Below are positions 51,167 through 59,764 of a DNA stretch of 64,000 nucleotides, one piece after another. The first letter of the stretch is position 1; every line of letters begins with the position of its first letter. Origin of the DNA: Plesiocystis pacifica SIR-1. Lineage in GTDB: Bacteria; Myxococcota_A; Polyangia; Nannocystales; Nannocystaceae. The notes beneath the pieces were generated by a model. That model worked only from the letters and a program-made list of their open reading frames with translations, made no database searches and had not been told where the DNA came from. The DNA lies in NCBI RefSeq assembly GCF_000170895.1, contig NZ_ABCS01000034.1:1-64000 (forward strand), given 5' to 3'. A program made the translations under genes and the position numbers.

Positions 51167-52309
51167 GTGATTCGCGCAGGTTTCGACGAGGCGGGCCTCG
51201 GGCCGACCCTGGGGCCGCTGGTGATCGGCGGCTTCGTGACGCGGCGCCGGGGCGACGAAGCGCCCGCGGGTCCCATGGACGACCTGCTGGCCCCGCTGGC
51301 CGAGGCCGTGGGCCCGCCGGGGACCCGGGACGGTCGCCTGGAGGTCGGCGACAGCAAGAAGATCCACGCGGGCACGCGCAAGCTCGAGCGCATCGAGCGG
51401 ACGGCCCTGGCGACGGTCGCGTGGGTCCACGGGCGGGTGCCCCGGACGGTCGCGGAGCTCGTCGCGCTGGTCTGCTCGCAGCCCGGCGAGCGCCCGGAGG
51501 ATCGCCGCGGCGTCCCGTGGTGGGCGCGCCTCGACGAGGCCCTGCCGGTCGCCGGGGCGGACCCGGGCAGCGCGGCCGGGCGCGGGCGCGTCGAGGCCCT
51601 GGGGGAGGGTCTGCGCGCGGCCGCGGACGCGGCGGGGGTCGAGGCCCTGTGGTACGGCGCGGACTTGCTGTCAGCCGCGCGCATCAACCGAGAGCTGGGC
51701 GTCGAGGGCGAGCGCGGCGGCACGAAGAACACCTGGGCGACCCACGCCGTGCTGCGCCTGAGCGCGGTCGCGCTGGGCTCGCTGTTGACCGAGGGCGAGC
51801 CTGGTCAGCCCATCGAGGCCGTCTCGCTGTGGTGCGACAAGGCCGGCGGCCGCCAGGCCTACGCCGATCCCCTGCGCCGGGCCTTCCCCGTGCTCGCCGA
51901 GGCCGGCTCGGGGCCGCGGGTGGACCCCTCGACCAACCTCGATCTCTTCGGCGGAGCCGAGCGCTGTCCCGACCCCTACCTGCGCATCCTCGACGAGGCG
52001 CGGCCGCGCAGCCACTACCGCCTGGGCCTGCCGGGCCTCGAGCAGGGCGGCCCGCTGCAGCGCGTCGACCTGGGCTTCGTCATGGGCGGCGACCGCCTCG
52101 ATCCGCGCATCTCGTGGGCCTCGATCCTCGCCAAGTACCTGCGCGAGTTGATCTTGCGCGGGATGAACCGCCACTTCGCGGCCAAGGTCGCCGAGCTGCG
52201 CCCGACCGCGGGCTACCCGGAGGACGCCAAGCGCTTCATCGCCGAGGTCGAGGCGGCCCTCGGGGAGGCCGGCGGCCTCCCGCGCAGCAAGTGGATCCGG
52301 TCCAAGTAG
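51167..52309 (+). CDS. RNase HII-like protein with large insertions
   Basis: 380 residues from GTG 51167, 7 bp after the C26 gene. The opening GFDEAGLGPTLGPLVIGGF fits the RNase HII active-site DEAG strand (Asp7, Glu8), followed by GDSKKIHAG and later DPRISWASILAKYLRELIL. The last matches the conserved ASI-AK-RD helix of RNase HII/HIII, but with RE in place of RD. At 380 residues it is much longer than typical RNase HII (about 200-260), with extra internal sequence. It may be a divergent enzyme with altered metal binding. Confidence 0.8.
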   Translation: MIRAGFDEAGLGPTLGPLVIGGFVTRRRGDEAPAGPMDDLLAPLAEAVGPPGTRDGRLEVGDSKKIHAGTRKLERIERTALATVAWVHGRVPRTVAELVALVCSQPGERPEDRRGVPWWARLDEALPVAGADPGSAAGRGRVEALGEGLRAAADAAGVEALWYGADLLSAARINRELGVEGERGGTKNTWATHAVLRLSAVALGSLLTEGEPGQPIEAVSLWCDKAGGRQAYADPLRRAFPVLAEAGSGPRVDPSTNLDLFGGAERCPDPYLRILDEARPRSHYRLGLPGLEQGGPLQRVDLGFVMGGDRLDPRISWASILAKYLRELILRGMNRHFAAKVAELRPTAGYPEDAKRFIAEVEAALGEAGGLPRSKWIRSK

Positions 52310-52442
52310 GCGCTCTCTCGCCAGCGCCGCCGCCGACCTCCCCGATCACCCCGAGGTCGACGCGCAGCGGGCGAGCAGGTCTACGTCGTGCGGGGCCCTG
52401 AGCCAGCAATCGCCCCTCGAGGGGAGCGACTGCGATCAACGA

Positions 52443-52461
52443 AGCGCCCCCTCGGGGCGCT
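52443..52461 (+). terminator. GC-rich hairpin
   Basis: AGCGCCCC pairs perfectly with GGGGCGCT around a 3-base loop, 134 bp after the RNase HII-like stop. A second palindrome, CCCCTCGAGGGG, is at 52413-52424. There is no clear U-run. Confidence 0.5.
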
Positions 52462-52490
52462 GGCGGAGGCGGAGAGCTCAGAGACTGCTG

Positions 52491-52563
52491 TCAAGCCAAA
52501 GCGGAGGAGCGGATAGCGACGAAGCGCCCCCGATCCTCAGATGCCTGGGGGGGTAGAGCAGGC
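52491..52563 (-). repeat. Dispersed 3'-element, copy C (partial)
   Basis: Directly abuts the stop of the gene at 52564. Read on the minus strand it contains CGGGGGCGCTTCGTCGCT, then CCGCTCCTCCGCTTTGGCTT, matching the first two-thirds of copies A and B. The distal GGTGGGCAATGGAGTTC part is missing. Confidence 0.75.
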
Positions 52564-53448
52564 TCAGCACTCGCACTCGTCTTCGACGGCGTCGAAGCGC
52601 ACGTTGAAGCTGACGTCGTAGAGGTAGTTGACCACGGCGGGCCCGTAGACGCGCAGGATCAGGTCCTGGCCGTAGACGGCCCCGGACTTGTCGACGTTGA
52701 TGCGCCCCTTTTGCGAGGTCTGGGCGACGAGCAGGTTCATGGTCGAGGCCTCGTAGAGCTCGATGGAGATGGTGTTCTCCTCGGCGGCGGGGAGCTCGGG
52801 CTCCTCGCAGCCCGAGCCGCACCAGCTCGAGCCCTGGACGATGATGTCGAGGAAGAGGGCGAAGTTCGAAGGATCGCCGTCGAGCATGTTCACGTCGAGG
52901 TCGAAGGCGTACCAGTCTTCGTCCTCGCACAGCGTCGCCTCGAAGTCGGTCTCGATCCAAAATCCGTTGTTGGCCTGCCAGGGGACCAGGGCCGCGTCGG
53001 CCTCGACGTCGTTGTCCTCGAAGCTGTCGTCGGCGAGGCAGTCGAGGCCGCCGGTGGTCTCGGTGGTGTCCTCGGAGCTGGTGTCCTCGGTGCTCTCTTC
53101 GGTCCCGGTGTCCTCGGTGGTGGTGTCCTCGGTCCCGGTGTCTTCCGTGGTGGTGTCCTCGGTCCCGGTGTCCTCGGTGGTGGTGTCCTCGGAGGAGCTG
53201 TCCTCGGTGCTCTCTTCGGTCGACTCCGAGGTGTCCTCGGTGCTCTCTTCGGTCGACCCCGAGGTGTCCTCGGTCGAGGTGTCCTCGGTCGTGTCCGTGG
53301 TGTCCTCGGTGTTCGCCGAGGTGGCCTCTTCGCTGCCCTGCTCGGCGGCGCTGTCGCTGCCTTCCTCCTCTTCGGCGGGGACGCAGGCGAGGGTGAAAAC
53401 GAGCGCGAGGGGGAGGGAGGCGAGGGAGGCTCGGGTAGGGAAGGCCAT
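52564..53448 (-). CDS. Lipoprotein with Thr/Glu/Ser repeat linker and beta-domain
   Basis: 294 residues from ATG 53448. The lipobox is LALVFTLAC. A linker of about 110 residues consists of TED/STEEST/TEDTG-type repeats. The globular region (about 140-294) begins CLADDSFEDNDVEADAALV and is beta-rich, with VYGQDLILRVYGPAVVNYLY. It resembles bacterial pre-peptidase C-terminal (PPC)-like domains. It ends in DECEC. Function unknown. Confidence 0.8.
   Translation of the reverse strand: MAFPTRASLASLPLALVFTLACVPAEEEEGSDSAAEQGSEEATSANTEDTTDTTEDTSTEDTSGSTEESTEDTSESTEESTEDSSSEDTTTEDTGTEDTTTEDTGTEDTTTEDTGTEESTEDTSSEDTTETTGGLDCLADDSFEDNDVEADAALVPWQANNGFWIETDFEATLCEDEDWYAFDLDVNMLDGDPSNFALFLDIIVQGSSWCGSGCEEPELPAAEENTISIELYEASTMNLLVAQTSQKGRINVDKSGAVYGQDLILRVYGPAVVNYLYDVSFNVRFDAVEDECEC
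53071..53330 (-). repeat. Imperfect 15/18-bp coding repeats
   Basis: About 260 bp of nested 15- and 18-base units encode TEDTG and related blocks in the lipoprotein linker, several exact at DNA level. Confidence 0.7.
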
Positions 53449-53540
53449 CCTGGGTGGCTTAGCAAAGCTCTCCGTGGCGCGCCACGGGCCCGCGCCGCTC
53501 CCATCCGCGGAACGCTCACAGGGTCGGCCGCGTCCACGAC

Positions 53541-55313
53541 TCACAGGTAGGGCACGTCGCCGGCGCTGAGCGGGGTCTCGTCGTCGCCGATGGTGTCGGT
53601 GTTGGCGTAGCCCAGCCGGCCGGACGAGCCCCACCCCCAGCAACGAATGGCATCGTCGGCCAAGACCGCACAGGTGTGGTAGGTGCCCGCGCTGATCCGT
53701 TGGGCAGGGCCGCCGAGCTCGACGAGGTCGTTGCTGTCCGCGGGCTCGTCGTCACCGATGACCGCGTCACTTTGGTTGCCGAGTCGGCCGTTGCCCCCAT
53801 TGCCCCAACAGCGCACCCCGCCGCCTTCGAGGATGGCGCAGGTGTGTTGGTAGCCCGCGGTGATCTGCACGGCGCTGCCGCCCACGGGCACGTCGCCCGC
53901 GCTCGCGGGGAGCTCGTCGTCGCCGATGTTGTCTGCGTTGCCGTAGCCCAGGGCCCCGAAGCCGCCGCGTCCCCAGCAGCGGACCGCGCCGTCGTCCAGG
54001 AGGGCGCAGGTGTGGCGGCCGCCGGCGGCCAGCTGGATCACCGTACCGCCCACGTCCACGTCGCCGACGCTCGCGGGGGTCTCGTCGTCGCCGACCCGCT
54101 CCTGGTTGCCGTAGCCGAGCTGGCCGTGAGAGGAGCTGCCCCAGCAGCGCACGCTGCCGCCGTCGAGGATGGCGCAGCCGTGCAGGCTGCCGAGGGCGAG
54201 CTGCGTCACCGGCCCGCCGACCTCGACGTCGCCGAAGGTGTCCGGGGTGACCTCGGCGCTGAGCTCATCGGTGTGGCCGTAGCCGAGCTGGCCTTGATGG
54301 TTGCGGCCCCAGCAACGCACCGCGCCGCCGTCGAGGATGGCGCAGGTATGCAGGCTGCCGAGCGCGACGTAGACCGAGGGGCCGCCGACCGGCACGTCTC
54401 CGGCCCAGGACGGGGTCACGCCCTCGCCCACGGACAGGGTGTTGCCGTAGCCGAGCAAGCCGTAGTCGCCCCAGCCCCAGCAGCGCAAGCCGCCGCCCTC
54501 GAGCAGGGCGCAGGTGCGGCTGGCGCCCGTCGAGAGCTGGACCGCCAGCCCGCCCACGTCGACGTCTCCGGCGCTCGCGGGGGTCTCGTCGTCGCCGACG
54601 CTCGAGGTGTTGCCGTAGCCCAGCCCGCCGCTCGCGGCCGAGCCCCAGCAGCGCACCGCGCCGTTGGTCCGCAGGGCGCAGCCGTGGTTGTTGCCGGCCG
54701 CGAACTGGGTCTCGACGGCGCACACCGAGGCCTCGCAGAGCTCGCTCGCGCAGTCGCTGGGCTGCGCGCAGCCCTGGCCGAGGGTGCAGGGGTCGCAGCC
54801 GCCCCCGCAGTCGACGTCGGTCTCGTCGCCGTTGAGCGCTCCGTCGGTGCAGCTCGGGGGCTGGCAGGCGTTGGAGCATGCGTCGTCGTCGACGTCGTTG
54901 CCGTCGTCGCAGGCCTCGACGCCCTCGTGGACGATGCCGTCGCCGCACGTCGCCTCGGCGCAGGCGTTGGTGCACGCGTCGGTGTCGACGTCGTTGCCGT
55001 CGTCGCAGGCCTCGCCGTCTTCGACGATGCCGTTGCCGCACTCTTCAGGCACGCCGGTCTCGGTCTCGGTCTCGGTCGACTCTTCGGTGGACTCGCTCTC
55101 TTCGGTGGACTCGCTCTCTTCGGTGGACTCGCTCTCTTCGGTCGTCTCGGTCTCGGTCCCGTCCGTGCCGCCGGACTCTTCGGACTCCGTCGCCGCGTCG
55201 TCCCCGGCCTCGTCGGGCTCCTCCTCGTCCACGGGGCAGGCCGTGGTCGCGGCGAGCCCGAGGGTGAGGGCGAGGGTCCGGAGGGCGAAGGGGACAGCTT
55301 TGGGGCTCGTCAT
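53541..55313 (-). CDS. RCC1-repeat lipoprotein with Cys-rich (DUF4215-type) modules
   Basis: 590 residues. The lipobox is LGLAATTAC. An acidic and Glu/Ser-rich linker contains four ESESTE-type repeats. Two Cys-rich modules follow, each reading GNGIVEDGEACDDGNDVDTDA or close to it (about 91-155), then a CxGGGCDPC segment. The C-terminal 380 residues hold seven RCC1-like repeats of the type HTCALLxxGxVRCWGxxxxGQLGYGN, enough for one propeller. Surface-exposed, likely a binding protein. Its partners are unknown. Confidence 0.87.
   Translation of the reverse strand: MTSPKAVPFALRTLALTLGLAATTACPVDEEEPDEAGDDAATESEESGGTDGTETETTEESESTEESESTEESESTEESTETETETGVPEECGNGIVEDGEACDDGNDVDTDACTNACAEATCGDGIVHEGVEACDDGNDVDDDACSNACQPPSCTDGALNGDETDVDCGGGCDPCTLGQGCAQPSDCASELCEASVCAVETQFAAGNNHGCALRTNGAVRCWGSAASGGLGYGNTSSVGDDETPASAGDVDVGGLAVQLSTGASRTCALLEGGGLRCWGWGDYGLLGYGNTLSVGEGVTPSWAGDVPVGGPSVYVALGSLHTCAILDGGAVRCWGRNHQGQLGYGHTDELSAEVTPDTFGDVEVGGPVTQLALGSLHGCAILDGGSVRCWGSSSHGQLGYGNQERVGDDETPASVGDVDVGGTVIQLAAGGRHTCALLDDGAVRCWGRGGFGALGYGNADNIGDDELPASAGDVPVGGSAVQITAGYQHTCAILEGGGVRCWGNGGNGRLGNQSDAVIGDDEPADSNDLVELGGPAQRISAGTYHTCAVLADDAIRCWGWGSSGRLGYANTDTIGDDETPLSAGDVPYL
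55077..55148 (-). repeat. 18-bp coding tandem repeat
   Basis: About four near-identical 18-base units encode EESEST in the linker of the RCC1 lipoprotein. Confidence 0.7.
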
Positions 55314-55417
55314 GATGCGGCGCGCCAGCGGCGGGTAGGCTCCACGGTAGCGAAAAGCGTCGGCGGAGCAACGCGCGATGGCGAAGGCGCCGCGACTTTG
55401 TTAGTCCGGAGCCCACC

Positions 55418-56506
55418 ATGCGGTCGACATCGAGCACCTCGGCGGGCACGCGGGTGCGAGCGCTCGCGCTCGCGGGTGCCGTCGCGGGGGCCGGCTGCCA
55501 GGCCGAGCGACCGAAGCCGGCGCCGACGAAGGTGGCCGCCGAGCCCGAGCAGCCAATCCCCGAGCCAGCCCCCGAGCCAGCCCCCGAGCCGAAGCCCGCG
55601 CGGGCGCGCTTCGACGTCCACGTTCACCTCGTCAGCGACGCCGTCGATCCGCTGCTCGCGACCCTCGACCGCGCGGGCATCCAGCGCGCCGTCGTGCTCG
55701 CGTCGCCCCACCTCGACCCCGCCCACCTGCCGGACCAGAGCGAGCGCTTCGCGGACTGGCGCGGGGCCAACGATCGCCTGCTCGAGCTCAGCGCGGGGCA
55801 CCGCGACCGGCTCGTGCCCTTCATCACCGCCGACCCCGCCGAGGCCCGCCCCGAGGAGCTGCGGGCCTGGTTCGACGCGGGCGCGTGCGGGGTGAAGCTC
55901 TACATGGGTCACCGCAGCTTCCACGCCCGGCCGCTGGCCGACGAGGCCCACCGCCCGATGTTCTCGACCCTCGAGCGCGAACGCGTCCCGGTGCTCTTGC
56001 ACATCAACACCTTCCGCTTCGAGGCCGAGCTCGGCGAGCTCCTGGCCAGCTACCCCGAGCTCAACCTGCTCTGCCCCCACTTTTGCGGCTCTCGCACGGA
56101 CGTCGAGCGCCTCGAGCGGATCCTCGCGGCGCACCCGGGCCTGCTCGTCGACACCAGCCACGGCCCGGGCAAGCCTGGGGTCCAGGGCTTCACCGCCCTC
56201 GAGCTCGAGCGCGAGCGGGTCCGGGCGCTGATCCTCGCCGAGCCCGAGCGCTTCTTGTTCGGCTCCGACCTCGTCACCTCGATGGTCGAGCAGCGCGAGG
56301 ACATCGCCCGCTTCGAGTGGGATCGCCAGGTCCAGGCCAACCTCGGCTTGCTCGAGGCCGATCGCTTCGAGTTCAACCGCCTCGTCGGCGAGCACGGGGT
56401 GATGGAGTGGAGCGAGTATCGCGGCCTGGCCCTCGACGACGCGACGCTGGGGCCGGTGCTGGCAGGCAACGCCGAGCGGTGGCTGGCGAGCTGCCTCGAC
56501 GAGTGA
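55418..56506 (+). CDS. Amidohydrolase-like (TIM-barrel) lipoprotein
   Basis: 362 residues. The lipobox is AGAVAGAGC near residue 27, then a Pro/Glu linker. The metal-binding FDVHVHLVSD motif (about 64-73) opens a TIM-barrel hydrolase. Other elements are VPFITADPAEARPEELRAWF, CGVKLYMGHRSFHA, VPVLLHINTF and LCPHFCGSRTD. The barrel ends FLFGSDLVTS, where Asp is the usual metal/base residue. Layout as in the amidohydrolase-2 family. Substrate unknown. The stop overlaps a GTG of the next, apparently broken, gene. Confidence 0.85.
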   Translation: MRSTSSTSAGTRVRALALAGAVAGAGCQAERPKPAPTKVAAEPEQPIPEPAPEPAPEPKPARARFDVHVHLVSDAVDPLLATLDRAGIQRAVVLASPHLDPAHLPDQSERFADWRGANDRLLELSAGHRDRLVPFITADPAEARPEELRAWFDAGACGVKLYMGHRSFHARPLADEAHRPMFSTLERERVPVLLHINTFRFEAELGELLASYPELNLLCPHFCGSRTDVERLERILAAHPGLLVDTSHGPGKPGVQGFTALELERERVRALILAEPERFLFGSDLVTSMVEQREDIARFEWDRQVQANLGLLEADRFEFNRLVGEHGVMEWSEYRGLALDDATLGPVLAGNAERWLASCLDE

Positions 56507-56917
56507 AGAGCTCGACGGGGGACTCGGGCGGCAGCTTGGTCGACTGGGTGCCCGACGAGTCCCTCGAGTCCCTCGCGGAGGCCCAGAGCCTCGAAGCCGA
56601 CGCGCCCAGCCCGACCCCTACGCCGACCTGAGCGAGGAAGAGCGCGTCGAGCAGGCCAGGTGCTGTACGCCGAGGCCGAGGAAGCCGCGAAGGCCGAAGA
56701 CTGGCTGCAGGCGAAGACCAAGTACGAGGAGGCCTACCACCTCGTGCCGAACAAGCACGGCCTGGCCTACAAGGTTGCGAACGCGGCGGTCGAGGTGGGG
56801 GACTGCGAGAAGGCCCGGGTGTTCTTCGAGCACTACTTGATCGACGGCGAGCTCGAGCGCCACGAGGCGCAGCTGCACTCGGCCCTGGCCAAGCACCGCG
56901 CGCTCGAGTGCACCTGA
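56503..56917 (+). pseudogene. Frameshifted gene for a TPR-like protein
   Basis: GTG 56503 overlaps the previous stop (GTGA) and gives 43 codons to a stop at 56631 (DWVPDESLESLAEAQSLEAD). The downstream sequence reads DPYADLSEEERVEQAR in a second frame (from about 56613). It then continues LYAEAEEAAKAEDWLQAKTK to the end in a third frame (from about 56663). The three pieces join naturally, so two single-base deletions, or sequence errors, have split one gene. The last part alone is open from GTG 56660 (85 residues, TPR-like). If intact it would be a small helical protein in an operon with the amidohydrolase. Confidence 0.55.
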
Positions 56918-56930
56918 ACGCCGCCGGTCA

Positions 56931-56966
56931 CCCCGGGCGCTGGGTAAAGGGACCAGCGCCGCGGGG
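56931..56966. terminator. Strong hairpin between convergent genes
   Basis: CCCCGGGCGCTGG pairs with CCAGCGCCGCGGGG around a 9-base loop, with one bulge. It serves both the plus-strand gene remnant and the minus-strand 836-residue gene. Confidence 0.7.
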
Positions 56967-56978
56967 CAGCGGGCAGGG

Positions 56979-59489
56979 TCAGGACTTCAACCGGCGGTGG
57001 AGCTCGACCGCGTCCCGTAGACCAAAGACTCGGGTCGCGCCTTCCGCCTGAGGGGAGCCTGCGTGCGCCTCGAGCCACGCCCTCTCCTGCTCCACGAACA
57101 GGTCGAAGGGGGTCTCGACCTGCTCTTGGTACCCGGTCGGGGTGATGCTGGTCACCGCGTAGTCGATGAAGAAGGGGTTCGAAGAGTCGATCCGGCTCCC
57201 CGCGGCTTCCGGATCCTTGTGCTTCACCAGGCCCAAGATGATCGCGTTGAAGGGGGTGTCGTTCGCCTCGAGCTCGGCGACCCAAGAGCTGATCATCTCC
57301 TGGGACTGGGTCGAGAAGTCTTCCGCCTTCACCATGAAGATCTGCGAGGTATAGCTCGACGGGATCGGCTGCCCGGGGCCCGTGGCGGCGCGCATGTCGA
57401 GGTTGGACTCGAGGGTGAAGGTCGAGGCGGTCTCGCTCGCGCTTTGTTGGGCGTAGGCGAAGGACACCCCCACCTCGCCGTAGGCGCTGGCTTCGAGCGC
57501 GCCGATGTTGGACTTCACGCGGGTCTTCCAGGCGAAGCGCATCGCGGCGTCGATGCTGATGCTGTGCCGGCTCACGTTTCGGTCGTTGTGGGCGAATTCA
57601 TAGTCGACGGTGGTCGCTGATGCGTTTCCGATGACCCACCCCACCTGAGGGCTTCCCTGGGACGAGGCGAAGGACAGCTGAGGCTGCTCGCTCAGCGCGG
57701 TGTAGCGAGCGGTCTCAGCGTATGCGCCGAGGTCTCCAGGGACCGCCGCTGGGATGCCGTTCCACTCGCAATCCGGACGGATGTCGAAGGGCAGCGCGAC
57801 GTACTCCTTGCGGACCGAGGAGTACTCGTAGAGCACGGTGGCGTCGATCGGCAGGTTCGGCAGGGTGTTGTCCGAGTCGTAGTCCGAGGTCGACTCGTCG
57901 ACGAAGTAGTAGGCGTAGCCAGCGAGGCCGGCGAGCATGAAGTAGGCGTAGCCCCACGGCGGGACGAAGTAGCCGCCTCCCATGGGGTCTAGGGGGTACT
58001 GCGCGGTGTCGATGGTGAGCTCGCTGCTCATCCGGTCCATCTGCTGATAGACGCTGCTGAACATCGCGCCCAGGGCGATGGAGAAGGAGAGCGTCTTCTT
58101 CGTCCCCGCGATCTCTTCGACCCCGACCCCCCACGAGACCGCGCCGCCGACGTTGAGGGAGGCTCCGAACTGCGCGGAGACCTCGGTCTCGGCGAGGACG
58201 GACTCGGACTGCACGATCTTGACCGAGGACTTTTGGTAGCCGGCTCGGCCCGGGTTTTGAGTGATGATGGTGTTCGACATCGGGGGGGCGCCGCGGACCA
58301 CCCCGAGCAGCACCGGCGGCATCACCATCGCGCTGACCACGGGGAGCGCTTCGCGGCGCAGGTGACCAAAGCTGTCGGTCTGCAGCGACAGGCCTCCGCT
58401 CCCGTAGACCACGCTGCAGCTTCGCGTCACGGGGAAGACCTGCGTCGTCAGGTTCTCGAGCTCTCGCTGGGTCTGAATCTCGTCGTTGGACTGTTCCGAG
58501 CGGTACGCGAGCCCAGGCGAGGTCCACATGGCGACGTTGCTGAGGTCCGCGACGCCAGGGAACACGTGCTTGACCTGCCTCCAGGTGCGGTCTTCTCCGT
58601 GATCTCCCGTGCCGTGGCGGACGAACTGCGTCACGGTCGCGTCGCCGTCGTCGTCTTGGTAGAACGAGATGTAGACGCGCCCGTCGACCGCGGTCTGGAC
58701 CTTGGGGCGATTGGTAGCGATGGACGAGATGTCGGCTGTGAGGAGCTCCGTGCGCGACCCGAGCAGCGAAGGCGCGAAGGCGTCGCCTTGGTCGTTGCCG
58801 AGGTAGTACTCCACGGCGTAAATCCCCGGGTCTCCGGACGTCGCCTTGATGCCGAGTACGAGCATGTTCGTCGCGGCGTAGCCCTCATTGTTGGCGAGGG
58901 TCTGCACGCCGTTGATGATGGTGCCCATGGTGCGATCGAGGTTGAGCGACTCGTCCGGCGTCTCGAGCTCGTGGGCTTGGGAAGCGACCACCGTGGTGCC
59001 GAGGTCCGCGAGGTCCTCGTTGGAGAAGAAGCACAGCAGGTTCTTGTTCTTCGCGGCGTTGCGGGTGATCGTGACGACGCCTCCATCGATGGGCGACACG
59101 CTCACGCCCGTCGTCGGCAGCTTCGAGTAGCTCCCGTTTCCGTCCTGGTCGTACCGGAGCTTGGTGACCTGCGAGCTGGGGTTCGAGGGGGCCTCCCCGG
59201 GGGTGTAGTCGAAGGTGATCCGCGCGATGGCCAGGCGGGAGTCCGCGGTCGCAAAGAACACGTCGATGGCGCGCTGGTTCGGGTTGACTGCGTTCGGGTC
59301 AATCGGCGTCGCCCGGATCGCGGGGGCGGATTTGTAGCAGTCCCACCCCGGCGCGCAGTCGATGATTTTTTGGGTGGTGTCGTCTTGGGAGTAGAGGATC
59401 GCGTAGATCTTTCCGTCGCGATTGTAGGCCTCCCAGCGGTAATTGGGAGGTTGGTTGTAGAGCGCTGCGGTTCCAGACTGAATGGCCAT
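56979..59489 (-). CDS. Large protein of unknown function, pore-former-like C-terminal half
   Basis: 836 residues from ATG 59489, with GGGAG about 6 bases upstream. There is no signal peptide. The N-terminal ~350 residues are beta-rich with blocks typical of propeller-like strands (YRWEAYNRDGKIYAILYSQD, VYISFYQDDDGDATVTQFVR). The second half has long alternating polar/apolar stretches rich in Ser, Thr and Ala. Examples are ETEVSAQFGASLNVGGAVSW, SSVYQQMDRMSSELTIDTAQ and EASAYGEVGVSFAYAQQSAS. It also has one Tyr-rich hydrophobic helix (YAYFMLAGLAGYAYYFVD). The composition recalls beta-pore-forming proteins, but no family is assigned. Preceded by a GC-poor promoter region. Confidence 0.72.
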   Translation of the reverse strand: MAIQSGTAALYNQPPNYRWEAYNRDGKIYAILYSQDDTTQKIIDCAPGWDCYKSAPAIRATPIDPNAVNPNQRAIDVFFATADSRLAIARITFDYTPGEAPSNPSSQVTKLRYDQDGNGSYSKLPTTGVSVSPIDGGVVTITRNAAKNKNLLCFFSNEDLADLGTTVVASQAHELETPDESLNLDRTMGTIINGVQTLANNEGYAATNMLVLGIKATSGDPGIYAVEYYLGNDQGDAFAPSLLGSRTELLTADISSIATNRPKVQTAVDGRVYISFYQDDDGDATVTQFVRHGTGDHGEDRTWRQVKHVFPGVADLSNVAMWTSPGLAYRSEQSNDEIQTQRELENLTTQVFPVTRSCSVVYGSGGLSLQTDSFGHLRREALPVVSAMVMPPVLLGVVRGAPPMSNTIITQNPGRAGYQKSSVKIVQSESVLAETEVSAQFGASLNVGGAVSWGVGVEEIAGTKKTLSFSIALGAMFSSVYQQMDRMSSELTIDTAQYPLDPMGGGYFVPPWGYAYFMLAGLAGYAYYFVDESTSDYDSDNTLPNLPIDATVLYEYSSVRKEYVALPFDIRPDCEWNGIPAAVPGDLGAYAETARYTALSEQPQLSFASSQGSPQVGWVIGNASATTVDYEFAHNDRNVSRHSISIDAAMRFAWKTRVKSNIGALEASAYGEVGVSFAYAQQSASETASTFTLESNLDMRAATGPGQPIPSSYTSQIFMVKAEDFSTQSQEMISSWVAELEANDTPFNAIILGLVKHKDPEAAGSRIDSSNPFFIDYAVTSITPTGYQEQVETPFDLFVEQERAWLEAHAGSPQAEGATRVFGLRDAVELHRRLKS

Positions 59490-59764
59490 CTAAAGCTCCC
59501 GTATGGCCCTCCCGTGTCAATGGACATGCCCTGGGAGTATGAGCATGAAGTTCGAATGCGCGCAAGAGTGTTGCCAATTTGGGTGTATTTTTATGTTGGT
59601 AGTTGGAAACATCTCCAGGCTCGAGCGCCCCCTTCGGACGAGGAGGTGGCTCGATGGAAACACCGAGAACTCCGGCTCGGCATCGCGTCGACGCCGCAAG
59701 AGCAGGGGAGACCACGCGACACCGGAAGCCCTGCGCTGCTCTTTGGAGCCGAACGAGCAGCTCG

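Noticed and set aside
52310..52560. Possible CRISPR-like or attachment-site repeats after the RNase HII-like gene
   Set aside because: Only two palindromes and one partial copy of the dispersed element are present; no spaced repeats or integrase.
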